A stretch of DNA of 33,095 nt from Solirubrobacterales bacterium (GCA_003137075.1 PLES01000168.1:1-33095); one strand, 5' to 3'. Shown: positions 6,549-15,929, numbered from the stretch's first letter. Notes: generated by a model from the sequence alone, not told the origin. Translations and numbers: made by a program.

Positions 6549-8747
6549 CTACTGCGGGTCGACGTCGACGCTGATGCTGACTTCGCGATGGGGCTTGGTG
6601 CCGGCTATCGCATCGACGGCGGAGCGGACGGCCGCGATCGCGGCCGTCCGCTCCGCCGTCTTGACGACAAGTTGGGAGCGATGCTTGCCGCGCAACATGA
6701 ACAGCGGCGCCGGTCCGAGCACGCGACCACCGGGCGGTTCGATCAGCTGACGCAGCGCCGTGGTCGCAGCGTGGGCGCCCTCGTCGTCCTGCGAGGAGCA
6801 GACAACCCGGATCAGCGTCGCGAACGGTGGGTATGCGAGCGCTCGACGGCGCTGCAGTTCACCGTTGAGGAAGCCGTCGGAGTCGTGCTGGGCGGCGAGC
6901 TGGATCGGTCTCGCCTGCGGCTCCATCGTCTGGACCAGCACGCGTCCGTGGCCCCCGCGACCGGTGCGGCCGGCCAGCTGGGTGACCAGCGCGAAGGTGC
7001 GCTCCTCGGCGCGGAAGTCAGGGAAGCGCATCGTCTGGTCGGCGTCGACCACGACACCGAGCCCGACGTCGGCGAAATCGTGGCCCTTGGCGATCATCTG
7101 CGTGCCGACCAGGACGCCGGCGCTGGCGGCGTGGAAGCGCTCGAGTATGCGGGCGCGAGCATCGAGCCCGGACGCGTCAGCATCGAGCCGGAAGACCGGG
7201 AACTCCGGGGTTGCTAGCGCCGTGACCAGCTCGTGCTCAAGCCGCTCGGTGCCGGCGCCGTGGCGCGCGACCGAGACCGAGCCGCAGTCCGGGCACTTGC
7301 CGGGTACCGGCTCCCGGTGTCCGCAGTGGTGGCAGGCGACGTGGGCGCCGGAGCGATGCAGTACCAGCGTCACCTCGCAGTTCGGGCACATCCAGACACG
7401 GCCGCAGGAGCCGCAGGAGAGGAAGTTCGACCAGCCGCGACGGTTGAGCAGCACGATCGCCTTGCCGCCGTCGCGCCGGCAGTCAGCCAGTGCCAGCCAC
7501 GTCTGCGGATGCAGCGGGTTGTGAAGCCCGCGCATGTCGAGGACCTCAACCGAGGGAAGCGCACCGCCGTCGACACGCTGCTCGAGTCGCAGACGCGCCG
7601 AGCTGTGCACGCTCTCCGGCCGCGGCGTGGCGCTCCCGTAGAGCAGCACAGCGCCGTGATCGGCAGCGCGACGCTCCGCCACCGTGCGAGCGTCGTAGCG
7701 CGGGTCACCCTCGTGTTTGTAAGAGCTCTCGTGCTCCTCGTCGACGACGATCAGGCCGATCTCGTCCATCGGAGCGAAGATCGCCGAGCGCGGACCGACG
7801 CAGACTCGTGCCTCTCCCCTGGCCAGCCGCAGCCACTCGTCGTGGCGCTTGCCCTCGCTCATGCCCGAGTGCAGCACCGCCACAACGTCACCGAAGCGGG
7901 CCTCGAACCGCGCCAGTGCCTGCGGCGTCAAGCCGATCTCGGGCACCAGGATGATCACCCCGAGCCCGGCCTCAAGCGCCGCGGCGGCGGCTTGCAGATA
8001 GACCTCGGTCTTGCCGGAGCCTGTTACTCCGTGCAGCAGGAAGGTGCTTGCGGCTCGCTCGGGCGCTGGTACAGCCTCTGTGCCCATCATGAGCGCATTC
8101 GCTGGGTTCGCGAATGCGCTCATGATGGGCACGAGTGCTGCCTTTTGCTCCGCTGTGAGCCTCGGAGCTGAGGCGCTGATTGAGGAGACCGCGTGGCGGT
8201 CGGGGCGGCGGGAGCTGACGGCATGCTCGAGGTTCACGAGACCGCGTCCTTCCAAGCGTCGGAGCGTTGCGGTGCCCAGTTGCGAGGCAGGCACGCTGCC
8301 AGCGTCGGCCAGAGCCGCGAGCGCCGCTTCCTGGCCGGCGGTGAGCCGAACGCTGACGCCGTCTGCAAGCGCAGCGTTGCCAGCTTCCGTGAGCGTCGCG
8401 GTCAGCACCAGTTTCTCTGTGAGGCCGCGGGTTGCGCCCGGGGGCAGCATCACGTTGAGCGCGCGGGCAGCGGTGGAGCAGTACTCGTCACCGATCCACT
8501 GAGCGAGCTTGACGAGGTCTGCCGGCAGACGCGCGGGCAGCACCGCGGCGACGCTCGCAAGCCGCTCGTCCGGCAGTTCAGAGGTTGGCGTCAGCTCGGC
8601 CACAACCGCCTGCACGGCGCGCCCCGCGAACGGGACGCGCAGCAGCGACCCGACTTCCGCCTGATCAGCCAGCTCCTGCGGCAGGATGTAGTCGAACAGG
8701 CCTTTGATCGCGCGCGTCTGCGTCAGCGGCAAGACCCGCGCGATCAA
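6549..8747 (-). CDS. priA: Primosomal protein N' (PriA replication-restart helicase)
   Basis: 3'-5' helicase that restarts stalled replication forks. The 732-residue protein has an N-terminal DNA-binding region (1-100) and a helicase core with Walker A GVTGSGKT (240-247) and Walker B DEEH (336-339). An eight-cysteine zinc module (Cys445, 448, 454, 457, 472, 475, 485, 488) sits inside helicase domain 2, and the C-terminus is VDVDP-like. Intact Walker motifs argue for an active ATPase; several actinobacterial PriA relatives have degenerate motifs, so this is worth noting. The start is a TTG at 8747 with AAGG about 8 nt upstream, just after the metK stop. Two perfect 23-bp-arm inverted repeats lie inside the gene. 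One, encoding residues 206-223 just before Walker A, looks like an in-frame insertion; the other encodes 696-711. Confidence 0.95.
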   Translation of the reverse strand: MIARVLPLTQTRAIKGLFDYILPQELADQAEVGSLLRVPFAGRAVQAVVAELTPTSELPDERLASVAAVLPARLPADLVKLAQWIGDEYCSTAARALNVMLPPGATRGLTEKLVLTATLTEAGNAALADGVSVRLTAGQEAALAALADAGSVPASQLGTATLRRLEGRGLVNLEHAVSSRRPDRHAVSSISASAPRLTAEQKAALVPIMSAFANPANALMMGTEAVPAPERAASTFLLHGVTGSGKTEVYLQAAAAALEAGLGVIILVPEIGLTPQALARFEARFGDVVAVLHSGMSEGKRHDEWLRLARGEARVCVGPRSAIFAPMDEIGLIVVDEEHESSYKHEGDPRYDARTVAERRAADHGAVLLYGSATPRPESVHSSARLRLEQRVDGGALPSVEVLDMRGLHNPLHPQTWLALADCRRDGGKAIVLLNRRGWSNFLSCGSCGRVWMCPNCEVTLVLHRSGAHVACHHCGHREPVPGKCPDCGSVSVARHGAGTERLEHELVTALATPEFPVFRLDADASGLDARARILERFHAASAGVLVGTQMIAKGHDFADVGLGVVVDADQTMRFPDFRAEERTFALVTQLAGRTGRGGHGRVLVQTMEPQARPIQLAAQHDSDGFLNGELQRRRALAYPPFATLIRVVCSSQDDEGAHAATTALRQLIEPPGGRVLGPAPLFMLRGKHRSQLVVKTAERTAAIAAVRSAVDAIAGTKPHREVSISVDVDPQ
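6615..6660. repeat. 46-bp perfect palindrome without spacer, inside priA
   Basis: Bases 6615-6637 are the exact reverse complement of 6638-6660, with pairing ending abruptly on both sides. The palindrome begins GACGGCGGAGCG and centres on CGATCG. It encodes PriA residues 696-711, and because it is a palindrome both strands encode the peptide AERTAAIAAVRSA. The encoded helix appears to fit normal PriA length, so it may have arisen by template-switch correction of a quasi-palindrome and not by insertion. Confidence 0.95.
8080..8132. repeat. Perfect inverted repeat, 23-bp arms and 7-nt loop, inside priA
   Basis: Arms 8080-8102 and 8110-8132 are exact reverse complements (left arm begins GTGCCCATCATGAGCG), with loop 8103-8109. 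The element encodes PriA residues 206-223 (PIMSAFA...NALMMGT). Compared with my memory of PriA sequences, the stretch between the LTAEQ segment and FLLHGVTGSGKT is about 18-20 residues longer than usual. That matches the 53-nt element, so an in-frame palindromic insertion is likely. Confidence 0.9.
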
Positions 8748-8756
8748 GCGGCGACC

Positions 8757-9977
<1,221 letters not shown>

Positions 9978-10068
9978 AGGGTTCGTGCTCCGGTTCTAAA
10001 CGACTGCTGACAAAAGGCGTACACAACTGTGTTGAGGCCGAAGATAACGAGTCCGGCGGCTCGCAAGC

Positions 10069-11616
10069 CTAATCGAGCTTTGCGTCCTCAACCAGCTCGA
10101 CGTCCTCAACGATCTCGAGGTCAATCTCTTCCTGTGGCGCGAACTCGAACTCCGGCACCTCTTCCGCTTCAAAGTCCTCGGACTCGACCGCTTCCAACTC
10201 ATCGGCAACTTCGAGCTCTGTTTCACCCGCGGCATCGCGTGCTTGGGTGCGGGTGAAATCACGATCGGAGCGCGCGCTGCGGCCGCGTCGTTCGTTGCGC
10301 TCGACGAAATCAATCATCAGCGGGATCCCCTCCATGCGGTAACGCTCACGCATGCGGTTCTCAAGATAGTAGGCGTAATCACGCGTGATCAGTCCGTGCG
10401 AGTTGACCTGAATTGAGAAGCGCGGGGGCCGCTCGGCCGTCTGGGTCATATAGATCAGTTTGAGGCGCTTGTTGCCGCGGCGACCGCTGCTCGAAGGCGG
10501 CTGGCGTGCGGCGACGATGTCTGAGATGAAGCGGTTGAGCTGTGGCGTCGGGATCCGCCCGCGGCTGCGATCTGCAAGGCCGACGGCCTCCTGCAGGATC
10601 CGCTCGATGTTGCGCCCGGTCTTGGCGCTGGCAGTCAGAACGCGCGGACGCAGGCGCAGCTTGCGGTTCACGCGGATGCGCTCTTTGTCGAGCTGGTCCG
10701 GACCGATCGCGGCGCCCTGTTCGGCACCGACGTCCCACTTGTTGAGCACCAGAGCCGTGGCGCAGCCCGACTTCATCGCCATCTCGGCGACGCGGAAGTC
10801 CTGGGAGGTGACGCCGTCGGTCGCATCACAGATGACCAGCGCTACGTCCGCACGCTCGGCGGCGCGCTGTGAACGCAACACGGTGTAGTACTCGAGCGAC
10901 TCGTCGACCTTGGACTGGCGGCGGATGCCGGCCGTGTCGACCAGCGTGATCGCTCGTCCCTCGAAGATCAGCGGCATGTCGATCGCGTCACGAGTGGTGC
11001 CGGCGATGTCTGAGACGATCACTCGGTCTGATCCGAGAAAGCGGTTCACGAGTGAGGACTTGCCGACGTTCGGTCGGCCGATCAGGGCCAGGCGGATCGG
11101 GTCGTCGGTCGACGGCTCGGGGTCGCGTTCAGGGCCGACCTCAACGATCCGGTCAAGCAGGTCGCCGGTGCCGAGCCCCTGTGCGGCAGAGACGGCGACC
11201 GGGTCACCGAGCCCGAACTGATGGAACTCGGCGGTCAGCGCTATGTCCTTGACCGAGTCGATCTTGTTGGCCGCGACGATCACCGGGATCGTCGCGTGAC
11301 GCAGCAGGTCGGCCATATCGAGGTCACCCGGCCGGACGCCCGCCTTGGCGTCGACGACCAGCACCGCGACGTCGGCTTCGGCCATCGCCTCGCGCGCCTG
11401 CTGCTGAATCTGACGAGCCAGATCATCGCGTTCGTCGAGATCGACACCGCCGGTGTCGATCAGCGTCAGCGCGCGCCCGTTCCACTCGGTGTGAAGCTCT
11501 TTGCGGTCACGCGTAACACCCGACGTCTCGTGGACAACAGCCTCCCGGGATTCGGTGAGGCGGTTGACGAGTGATGACTTCCCGACGTTCGGATATCCGA
11601 CGATTGCGACTTTCAT
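10069..11616 (-). CDS. der: Ribosome-biogenesis GTPase Der (EngA) with acidic tail
   Basis: Double-GTPase required for 50S subunit maturation. The 515-residue protein has the first G domain with GYPNVGKSS (7-15), DTGG (54-57) and NKID (117-120). The second has GRPNVGKSS (180-188), DTAGIRR (227-233) and NKWD (292-295). A KH-like domain follows (about 385-445). Residues 445-515 are an extra tail, first basic ([11 protein letters not shown]) then strongly Glu/Asp-rich. This exceeds the usual 435-490 residues and is probably disordered. The ATG at 11616 is preceded by TAGGCT 9 nt upstream, part of an element shared with trpS. It lies 60 nt downstream of cmk, a widely conserved pairing. Confidence 0.97.
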   Translation of the reverse strand: MKVAIVGYPNVGKSSLVNRLTESREAVVHETSGVTRDRKELHTEWNGRALTLIDTGGVDLDERDDLARQIQQQAREAMAEADVAVLVVDAKAGVRPGDLDMADLLRHATIPVIVAANKIDSVKDIALTAEFHQFGLGDPVAVSAAQGLGTGDLLDRIVEVGPERDPEPSTDDPIRLALIGRPNVGKSSLVNRFLGSDRVIVSDIAGTTRDAIDMPLIFEGRAITLVDTAGIRRQSKVDESLEYYTVLRSQRAAERADVALVICDATDGVTSQDFRVAEMAMKSGCATALVLNKWDVGAEQGAAIGPDQLDKERIRVNRKLRLRPRVLTASAKTGRNIERILQEAVGLADRSRGRIPTPQLNRFISDIVAARQPPSSSGRRGNKRLKLIYMTQTAERPPRFSIQVNSHGLITRDYAYYLENRMRERYRMEGIPLMIDFVERNERRGRSARSDRDFTRTQARDAAGETELEVADELEAVESEDFEAEEVPEFEFAPQEEIDLEIVEDVELVEDAKLD

Positions 11617-11625
11617 GGCGCTCCG

Positions 11626-11640
11626 AGCCTAGTGCATCGT
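11626..11640 (-). promoter_or_regulatory. Candidate der promoter element shared with trpS
   Basis: On the minus strand, ACGATGCACTAG (11629-11640) lies exactly 12 nt before the der ATG and merges into a TAGGCT -10-like hexamer (11626-11631). trpS has ACGATGTACTAG at the same 12-nt distance, with one base different. Shared sequence and spacing suggest a common promoter or operator type. Confidence 0.45.
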
Positions 11641-11676
11641 CCGGAATTCGCTGGAAAGCCGGGGTCCGCTGGAGAC

Positions 11677-12291
11677 TCAGCTATGTTGGCCCGGAATCAA
11701 CGCCACGACACGGGCCACCACCTGATCGAGCGTGAGACCGGTCGTGTCGAGCTGAACAGCGCCCTCGGCCGCCCGCAGCGGCGAGTCCGCGCGAGTGATG
11801 TCACGCTGATCGCGCAGCGTCTGCTCAGCCAGCACCGTCTGGGCACTCACCCCCAGCTCCTCGGCGCGGCGCCGAGCCCGTTCCTGCGGTGACGCGGTCA
11901 GATACACCTTGACCTCGGCGTTGGGCATAACAACCGTTCCAATATCGCGGCCTTCGGCAACCCAATCCCCGCTCGACATCAGACGGCGCTGCTCGGCGAC
12001 CATCGCCACGCGCACGGCGGGGTCGGCGGCGACTTTGGACGCGGCCTCGGAGACCTCCGCGGTGCGGATCGCTTCGGTCACGTCGCTGCCGTCAAGCAGC
12101 ACCCTCTCGCCAAGCGAGATCTGCACTTCGGCGGCGACCAGCGCCGGCTCGGCGTGGCGTTCGATCGACGCCAGTGCCACGCAGCGGTACATCGCGCCGC
12201 TGTCCAAATACGTAAATGAGAGCGCGCCGGCGACCGCACGGGCCACGGTCGACTTGCCGGCTCCGGCCGGTCCGTCGATCGCGACCACCAT
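11677..12291 (-). CDS. cmk: Cytidylate kinase
   Basis: Phosphorylates CMP/dCMP with ATP. The 204-residue protein starts at MVVAIDGPAGAGKST, with the P-loop GPAGAGKST at 7-15, followed by the CMP-binding block YLDSGAMYR and the EGRDIGTVV motif. A longer open frame to 12333 exists, but the ATG at 12291 overlaps the aroA stop as TGATG and places the P-loop at the usual distance from the N-terminus, so I prefer it. It sits between aroA and der, a common gene order. The call is secure. Confidence 0.95.
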   Translation of the reverse strand: MVVAIDGPAGAGKSTVARAVAGALSFTYLDSGAMYRCVALASIERHAEPALVAAEVQISLGERVLLDGSDVTEAIRTAEVSEAASKVAADPAVRVAMVAEQRRLMSSGDWVAEGRDIGTVVMPNAEVKVYLTASPQERARRRAEELGVSAQTVLAEQTLRDQRDITRADSPLRAAEGAVQLDTTGLTLDQVVARVVALIPGQHS

Positions 12292-13574
12292 CACTGCTCG
12301 CCCATGATCACCTGGGCGCCGCTGGCTTCCCACAGCTCGAAGAACTGCGGGCAGGTCTTGCCCACCACGTCGGGGTCCTCAAGCATCACTGCGTCGTGCG
12401 TACCGATCAGTGAGAAGGCCATCGCGATGCGATGGTCCTCGTAGGTCGGCAGCGAGGTGCCCTGCGGCCTGCCGGGATGGATCCGCATCCAGTCAGGCCC
12501 CTGCTCGACCTTGATCCCAAGCCGCTCCAGATTCTCAGCGCAGGCCGCGATCCGGTCCGACTCCTTGACGCGAGCGTGACCGATGCCTTCGATCGTGGTC
12601 GGGCCTTCGGCGAACGGCGCGACGCAGGCGAGCGTCATGAAGACGTCGGAGCTGTTGACCATGTTGACCTGCACCCCGCGCAGCTGCTTGGGCCCGGTCA
12701 GCTCGAGCGCGGGCCCGTCGGTCACGCTGCAGCCCATCTGTTCCAGAAACCCGACCAGCTCGATGTCGCCCTGGGCGGTGACGCGTCGGTCGAGCCCCGG
12801 CAGCCTTACGGTGGTGCCGGTGAGGGCCGCGCTCGCGAGGAAATACGAGGCGGTTGAGACGTCGGGCTCGATCGCGAGGTTGGTGGCCCGGTAGGCGCCG
12901 CGTGAGACCGACAGCGCGCTCGGTGCGACGTCGACGGGGACCCCGAACGCGCGCATCGCGCTCAGCGTGAGCTCGAGATATGGCTTGCTGACGAGCGCGT
13001 CGAAGTGCAGGCGCGTGTCGGCGCGGGCGAAGGGCGCCGCCATCAGCAGGCCCGAGAGGAATTGACTTGAGATCGAACCGTCAACCTCGACGTCTCCGCC
13101 GGCAAGACCACAGGCGCCCAGCACCAGCGGGAAGGCCTCGCCCTCGATTGACGCGCCCTGCGCCCGCAGCGCGGTTAGGACCGGCCCGAGCGGACGCCGG
13201 CGCAGCTGTGCGTGCGAGTCAATCGCGAAGCGGCCGCCGCCGGCGGCGAGCATCGGAACCATGAAACGGCCAACCGTCGCGCCCATGCCGACGTGCACCT
13301 CCTCGTGCCCGTTGGGCGGACCACCGAGGCCCTCGACGATCCATGAGAAGCTGCCGTCGTCCTCGGGGCGCTCGTCGATCGCGACTCCCAAGCCACGCAG
13401 CGCCGAGACCATCGCGTTGGTGTCGTCCGCGACCAGCGGGCTTCTCAGCGTTGACTTGCCGGAGGCGACTCCGGCCAGCAACAGGACACGGTTGGTGATG
13501 CTCTTTGAGCCTGGGACCCGCACCTGCCACTTGGCGGGCGGCGTCCCCGGGGCGATGTGCACGTACTTGCTCAT
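12291..13574 (-). CDS. aroA: EPSP synthase (3-phosphoshikimate 1-carboxyvinyltransferase)
   Basis: Sixth step of the shikimate pathway, joining PEP to shikimate 3-phosphate. The 427-residue protein has the substrate motif PGSKSITNR (21-29), SSQFLSG, RVKESDR and EDHRIAMA near the C-terminus, all class I-like. The PEP-loop, LAGTVLRF or NAGTAMRP in typical enzymes, reads MGATVGRF (97-104) here. Aligned on the invariant Arg103, Ala99 replaces the Gly whose Ala substitution is known to reduce glyphosate binding. The ATG at 13574 overlaps the tyrA stop (ATGA) and the 3' end overlaps cmk, so it is part of a coupled tyrA-aroA-cmk unit. Confidence 0.96.
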   Translation of the reverse strand: MSKYVHIAPGTPPAKWQVRVPGSKSITNRVLLLAGVASGKSTLRSPLVADDTNAMVSALRGLGVAIDERPEDDGSFSWIVEGLGGPPNGHEEVHVGMGATVGRFMVPMLAAGGGRFAIDSHAQLRRRPLGPVLTALRAQGASIEGEAFPLVLGACGLAGGDVEVDGSISSQFLSGLLMAAPFARADTRLHFDALVSKPYLELTLSAMRAFGVPVDVAPSALSVSRGAYRATNLAIEPDVSTASYFLASAALTGTTVRLPGLDRRVTAQGDIELVGFLEQMGCSVTDGPALELTGPKQLRGVQVNMVNSSDVFMTLACVAPFAEGPTTIEGIGHARVKESDRIAACAENLERLGIKVEQGPDWMRIHPGRPQGTSLPTYEDHRIAMAFSLIGTHDAVMLEDPDVVGKTCPQFFELWEASGAQVIMGEQ

Positions 13575-14641
13575 GGCCTGAACACCGGGAAGCCAAGGTC
13601 ACCGATCAGTCGCTCCGCTCGCGACGCATCGTCCTCACCAGAGATCCACAGTGCGACCACCCCCTCAGTCATATCTGCTGCCGGATATAGCGCCAAGTCC
13701 GCGATGTTGACACCTAGACGCCCGAGTTCGAGCGCAAGTTGTGCAACAACCCCCGGCTGGTTGGGCACCGGCACCCGCAGCTCGTGCCATTCGCCGCCCG
13801 CCAGCTGGTGCGCGATCAGCCGGCGATGATCGTCACCTGCAGCCTCGTTCCAAGATGTGAGCGCTGCGGCATCGCCGCTGTCGAGCGTCTCACGGACCGC
13901 TGCCAGGTGCGCGATCGCCTCGTCGATCACCGGTATCAGCGCGTCGCGGTTGCTCATGTAGATGTCGGTCCAGATCCCGCTGTTGGCGCCGGCCACCCGG
14001 GTCGCGTCTCTAAAACTTGGGCCGACCACCGGGAGCCGGTCGGCGTCGCTCGCGGACCCGGTCGCGGCCATCGCCACCAGGACGTTTGCGAACACGTGCG
14101 GCAGATGCGAGACCAGCGCCAGCAAGCGGTCGTGCGTATCGGCGTCAAGCGCGGCCGGGCGCGCCCCGAGGCCGCTGATGATCCGGTGCAGCCGCTCGTA
14201 GAGGATTCCCTCGGTCGTCTGGGTCGGGGTCAGGTACCACGTGGCGCCCTCAAAGAGGTCAGCCCGCGCGTGCTCGATGCCGGCGGTCTCAGCGCCGGCA
14301 AGCGGGTGCCCACCGACGAAGCGCTCGTCGCCGTGGGCGGCGACTATGGCGCGCTTAGTCGAGCCTACGTCACTGACCACACAGTCGGCCGGAGCCGCCG
14401 CCAGGACCTCGCTGATCAGCTCGGGCAGCGAACCGACCGGGGCAGCTACGAAGACCGCATCGGCCGCGGCGACCGCGTCGGCAAGCGAGCCGACGCGGGA
14501 AGCGATTGCTCCACGTGTCAGTGCGATCTCAAGCACATTCGGATCGGGGTCCCAGCCGAGCGTCTGCGCCTGCAGCCGCTCACGCGCGGCCAGCGCTATC
14601 GAGCCGCCGATCAGGCCAAGGCCGATGACCGCTATCCGCAT
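13571..14641 (-). CDS. tyrA: Prephenate dehydrogenase with C-terminal ACT domain
   Basis: NAD(P)-dependent oxidative decarboxylation of prephenate toward tyrosine. The 356-residue protein begins MRIAVIGLGLIGGS with the dinucleotide-binding GLGLIGG at 7-13. It then has SDVGSTK, GGHPLAGAE (catalytic His region) and SHLPHVFANVL. The last ~75 residues (from HELRVPVPNQPGVVAQL) form an ACT domain, a known ligand-binding fold for allosteric feedback, probably by tyrosine. An upstream in-frame ATG at 14719 lies within aroF; the ATG at 14641, 19 nt after the aroF stop, places the Rossmann motif at the N-terminus and is preferred. Arogenate specificity cannot be excluded from sequence reading alone. 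Confidence 0.93.
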   Translation of the reverse strand: MRIAVIGLGLIGGSIALAARERLQAQTLGWDPDPNVLEIALTRGAIASRVGSLADAVAAADAVFVAAPVGSLPELISEVLAAAPADCVVSDVGSTKRAIVAAHGDERFVGGHPLAGAETAGIEHARADLFEGATWYLTPTQTTEGILYERLHRIISGLGARPAALDADTHDRLLALVSHLPHVFANVLVAMAATGSASDADRLPVVGPSFRDATRVAGANSGIWTDIYMSNRDALIPVIDEAIAHLAAVRETLDSGDAAALTSWNEAAGDDHRRLIAHQLAGGEWHELRVPVPNQPGVVAQLALELGRLGVNIADLALYPAADMTEGVVALWISGEDDASRAERLIGDLGFPVFRP

Positions 14642-14660
14642 CCGCAGTGACCGCTCGGGC

Positions 14661-15749
14661 TCAGGCCGTGTGCTCGCGACGGGCCCTGACCGCTGCGGCG
14701 AGTCCGTCGAGGACCTCAACCGTGGTGTCCCAGCCGATGCAGCCGTCGGTGATCGATTGGCCGTAGGTCAGCGTCTCCATCGGCCCTGGCGCCTGGTTGC
14801 CCTCGACGAGGAACGATTCGAGCATCACGCCGGTGATCGCGCGGTTGCCGTCAGCGAGCTGCTGGCCGACCGCGGCGGCGACCTGCGGCTGACGCAGCGG
14901 ATCCTTGGAGCTGTTGCCGTGCGAGAGATCGATCATCAGACGCTCGGGCAGGTTCGAGGCGCGCAACTGCTCAACGGCCGCGGCCACCGACTCGGCATCA
15001 AAGTTGGTGGCGTCCTTGCCGCCACGCAGGATGATGTGGCAGTCACGGTTTCCGCGCGTATGCAGGATCGCGGCGCGGCCGTCGGCGTCGACGCCGGCGA
15101 AGGCGTGACGAGCAGCGGCTGCACGGACCGCGTCGACCGCGACCTGCACGTTGCCGTCGGTGCGGTTCTTGTAGCCGACCGGCATCGACAGGCCTGACCC
15201 GAGCTGGCGGTGGATCTGGCTCTCCGTCGTACGGGCGCCGATCGCGCCCCACGAGACCATGTCCGAGATGTACTGCGGCGTGATCGGGTCGAGAAACTCG
15301 CAGCCGATCGGCAGACCGGCGCCGAGGATCTCGAGCATCAGCTGGCGCGCGATCCGCAGGCCGGCGTTGACGTCGAAGGAACCGTCCAGATGCGGGTCGT
15401 TGATCAGACCCTTCCAACCGATCGTCGTTCGCGGCTTCTCGAAGTAGACCCGCATCGCGATCATCAGGTCCTGCTGGAGTCGCTGGGACTCACCGGCCAG
15501 ACGGCCGGCGTACTCCCTGACGGCGTCGACGTCGTGCACGCTGCAAGGGCCGACCACCACCAGCAGGCGATCGTCGACGCGGTCCAATACCGAGTGCGCC
15601 TGCGCGCGACCCTCAAGCAGGGTCTCGGTCCGCTGCTCGTCGAGCGGCAACTCGTCGAACAGTTCCTGTGGCGTGATCAGCGGTACCAGACGCTCAATCC
15701 GCTGGTCACGGACGGCGTCATGCTGCACTGATCGGGTCACGGTCATCAT
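14661..15749 (-). CDS. DAHP synthase, class I (AroFGH type)
   Basis: First committed shikimate-pathway step: PEP plus erythrose 4-phosphate to DAHP. The 362-residue protein has GPCSVHD (67-73, metal ligand Cys69), the long active-site block MRVYFEKPRTTIGWKG, SWGAIGARTTESQIHR, LRGGKD and the metal-binding DLSHGNSSKD. It belongs to the E. coli AroF/G/H group, not the plant-type class II. Two adjacent ATGs (15749, 15746) are possible starts, with only a weak GAG upstream. It is separated from the aminotransferase gene by a 304-nt leader region holding an aromatic-rich leader peptide, so its expression is probably attenuated by aromatic amino acid supply. Which paralogue (F, G or H) it corresponds to cannot be assigned. 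Confidence 0.95.
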   Translation of the reverse strand: MMTVTRSVQHDAVRDQRIERLVPLITPQELFDELPLDEQRTETLLEGRAQAHSVLDRVDDRLLVVVGPCSVHDVDAVREYAGRLAGESQRLQQDLMIAMRVYFEKPRTTIGWKGLINDPHLDGSFDVNAGLRIARQLMLEILGAGLPIGCEFLDPITPQYISDMVSWGAIGARTTESQIHRQLGSGLSMPVGYKNRTDGNVQVAVDAVRAAAARHAFAGVDADGRAAILHTRGNRDCHIILRGGKDATNFDAESVAAAVEQLRASNLPERLMIDLSHGNSSKDPLRQPQVAAAVGQQLADGNRAITGVMLESFLVEGNQAPGPMETLTYGQSITDGCIGWDTTVEVLDGLAAAVRARREHTA

Positions 15750-15821
15750 CGTCTCGTACGGGGGTCGGGGCTCATCTCGGTGTCCTCTCGCTGCTCAGAC
15801 TGTAGTGGTCTACGGCGCACG

Positions 15822-15837
15822 TCGTGCGGGCGCACGA
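15822..15837 (-). promoter_or_regulatory. Leader hairpin 3 upstream of DAHP synthase
   Basis: Inverted repeat TCGTGCG-GG-CGCACGA between the attenuator stems and the DAHP synthase start. In RNA it would form a 6-bp stem with a 4-nt loop. There is no U-run after it, so a simple intrinsic terminator is not evident. Confidence 0.4.
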
Positions 15838-15863
15838 GTGCTGCGTGGCGCGGGTTTCTGACT

Positions 15864-15929
15864 GGCGCTCGACCCCTATTTCGCTGCCCGAGCGCCAAGA
15901 CGGGCAGAAAGGCGTGTTGGCCGAGCGCC
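15864..15929 (-). promoter_or_regulatory. Candidate attenuator with mutually exclusive stems
   Basis: On the minus-strand RNA, GGCGCTCGG occurs twice: at 15929-15921 (beginning in the leader stop codon) and at 15896-15888. One complement, CGAGCGCC, lies at 15871-15864. The second copy can pair with it in an 8-bp stem (15889-15896 with 15864-15871). Alternatively CTGCCCG (15907-15901) pairs with CGGGCAG (15890-15884) in a 7-bp stem that overlaps and traps the second copy. The first copy can also compete for the complement. Such exclusive pairings next to an aromatic leader peptide are what an attenuator needs. The direction of control is unknown. Confidence 0.6.

Noticed and set aside
7233-8171. 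312-codon plus-strand frame
   Set aside because: Antisense to the priA helicase core, which has intact Walker and zinc motifs; no protein features in the shadow.
9978-10068. Possible SAM riboswitch upstream of metK
   Set aside because: The gap is only 91 nt and I find no arrangement of helices resembling SAM-I, SAM-II or SAM-IV classes; only a small ACACA/TGTGT repeat.
13739-14650. 303-codon plus-strand frame
   Set aside because: Antisense to tyrA; composition is typical of a shadow and there is no start context.
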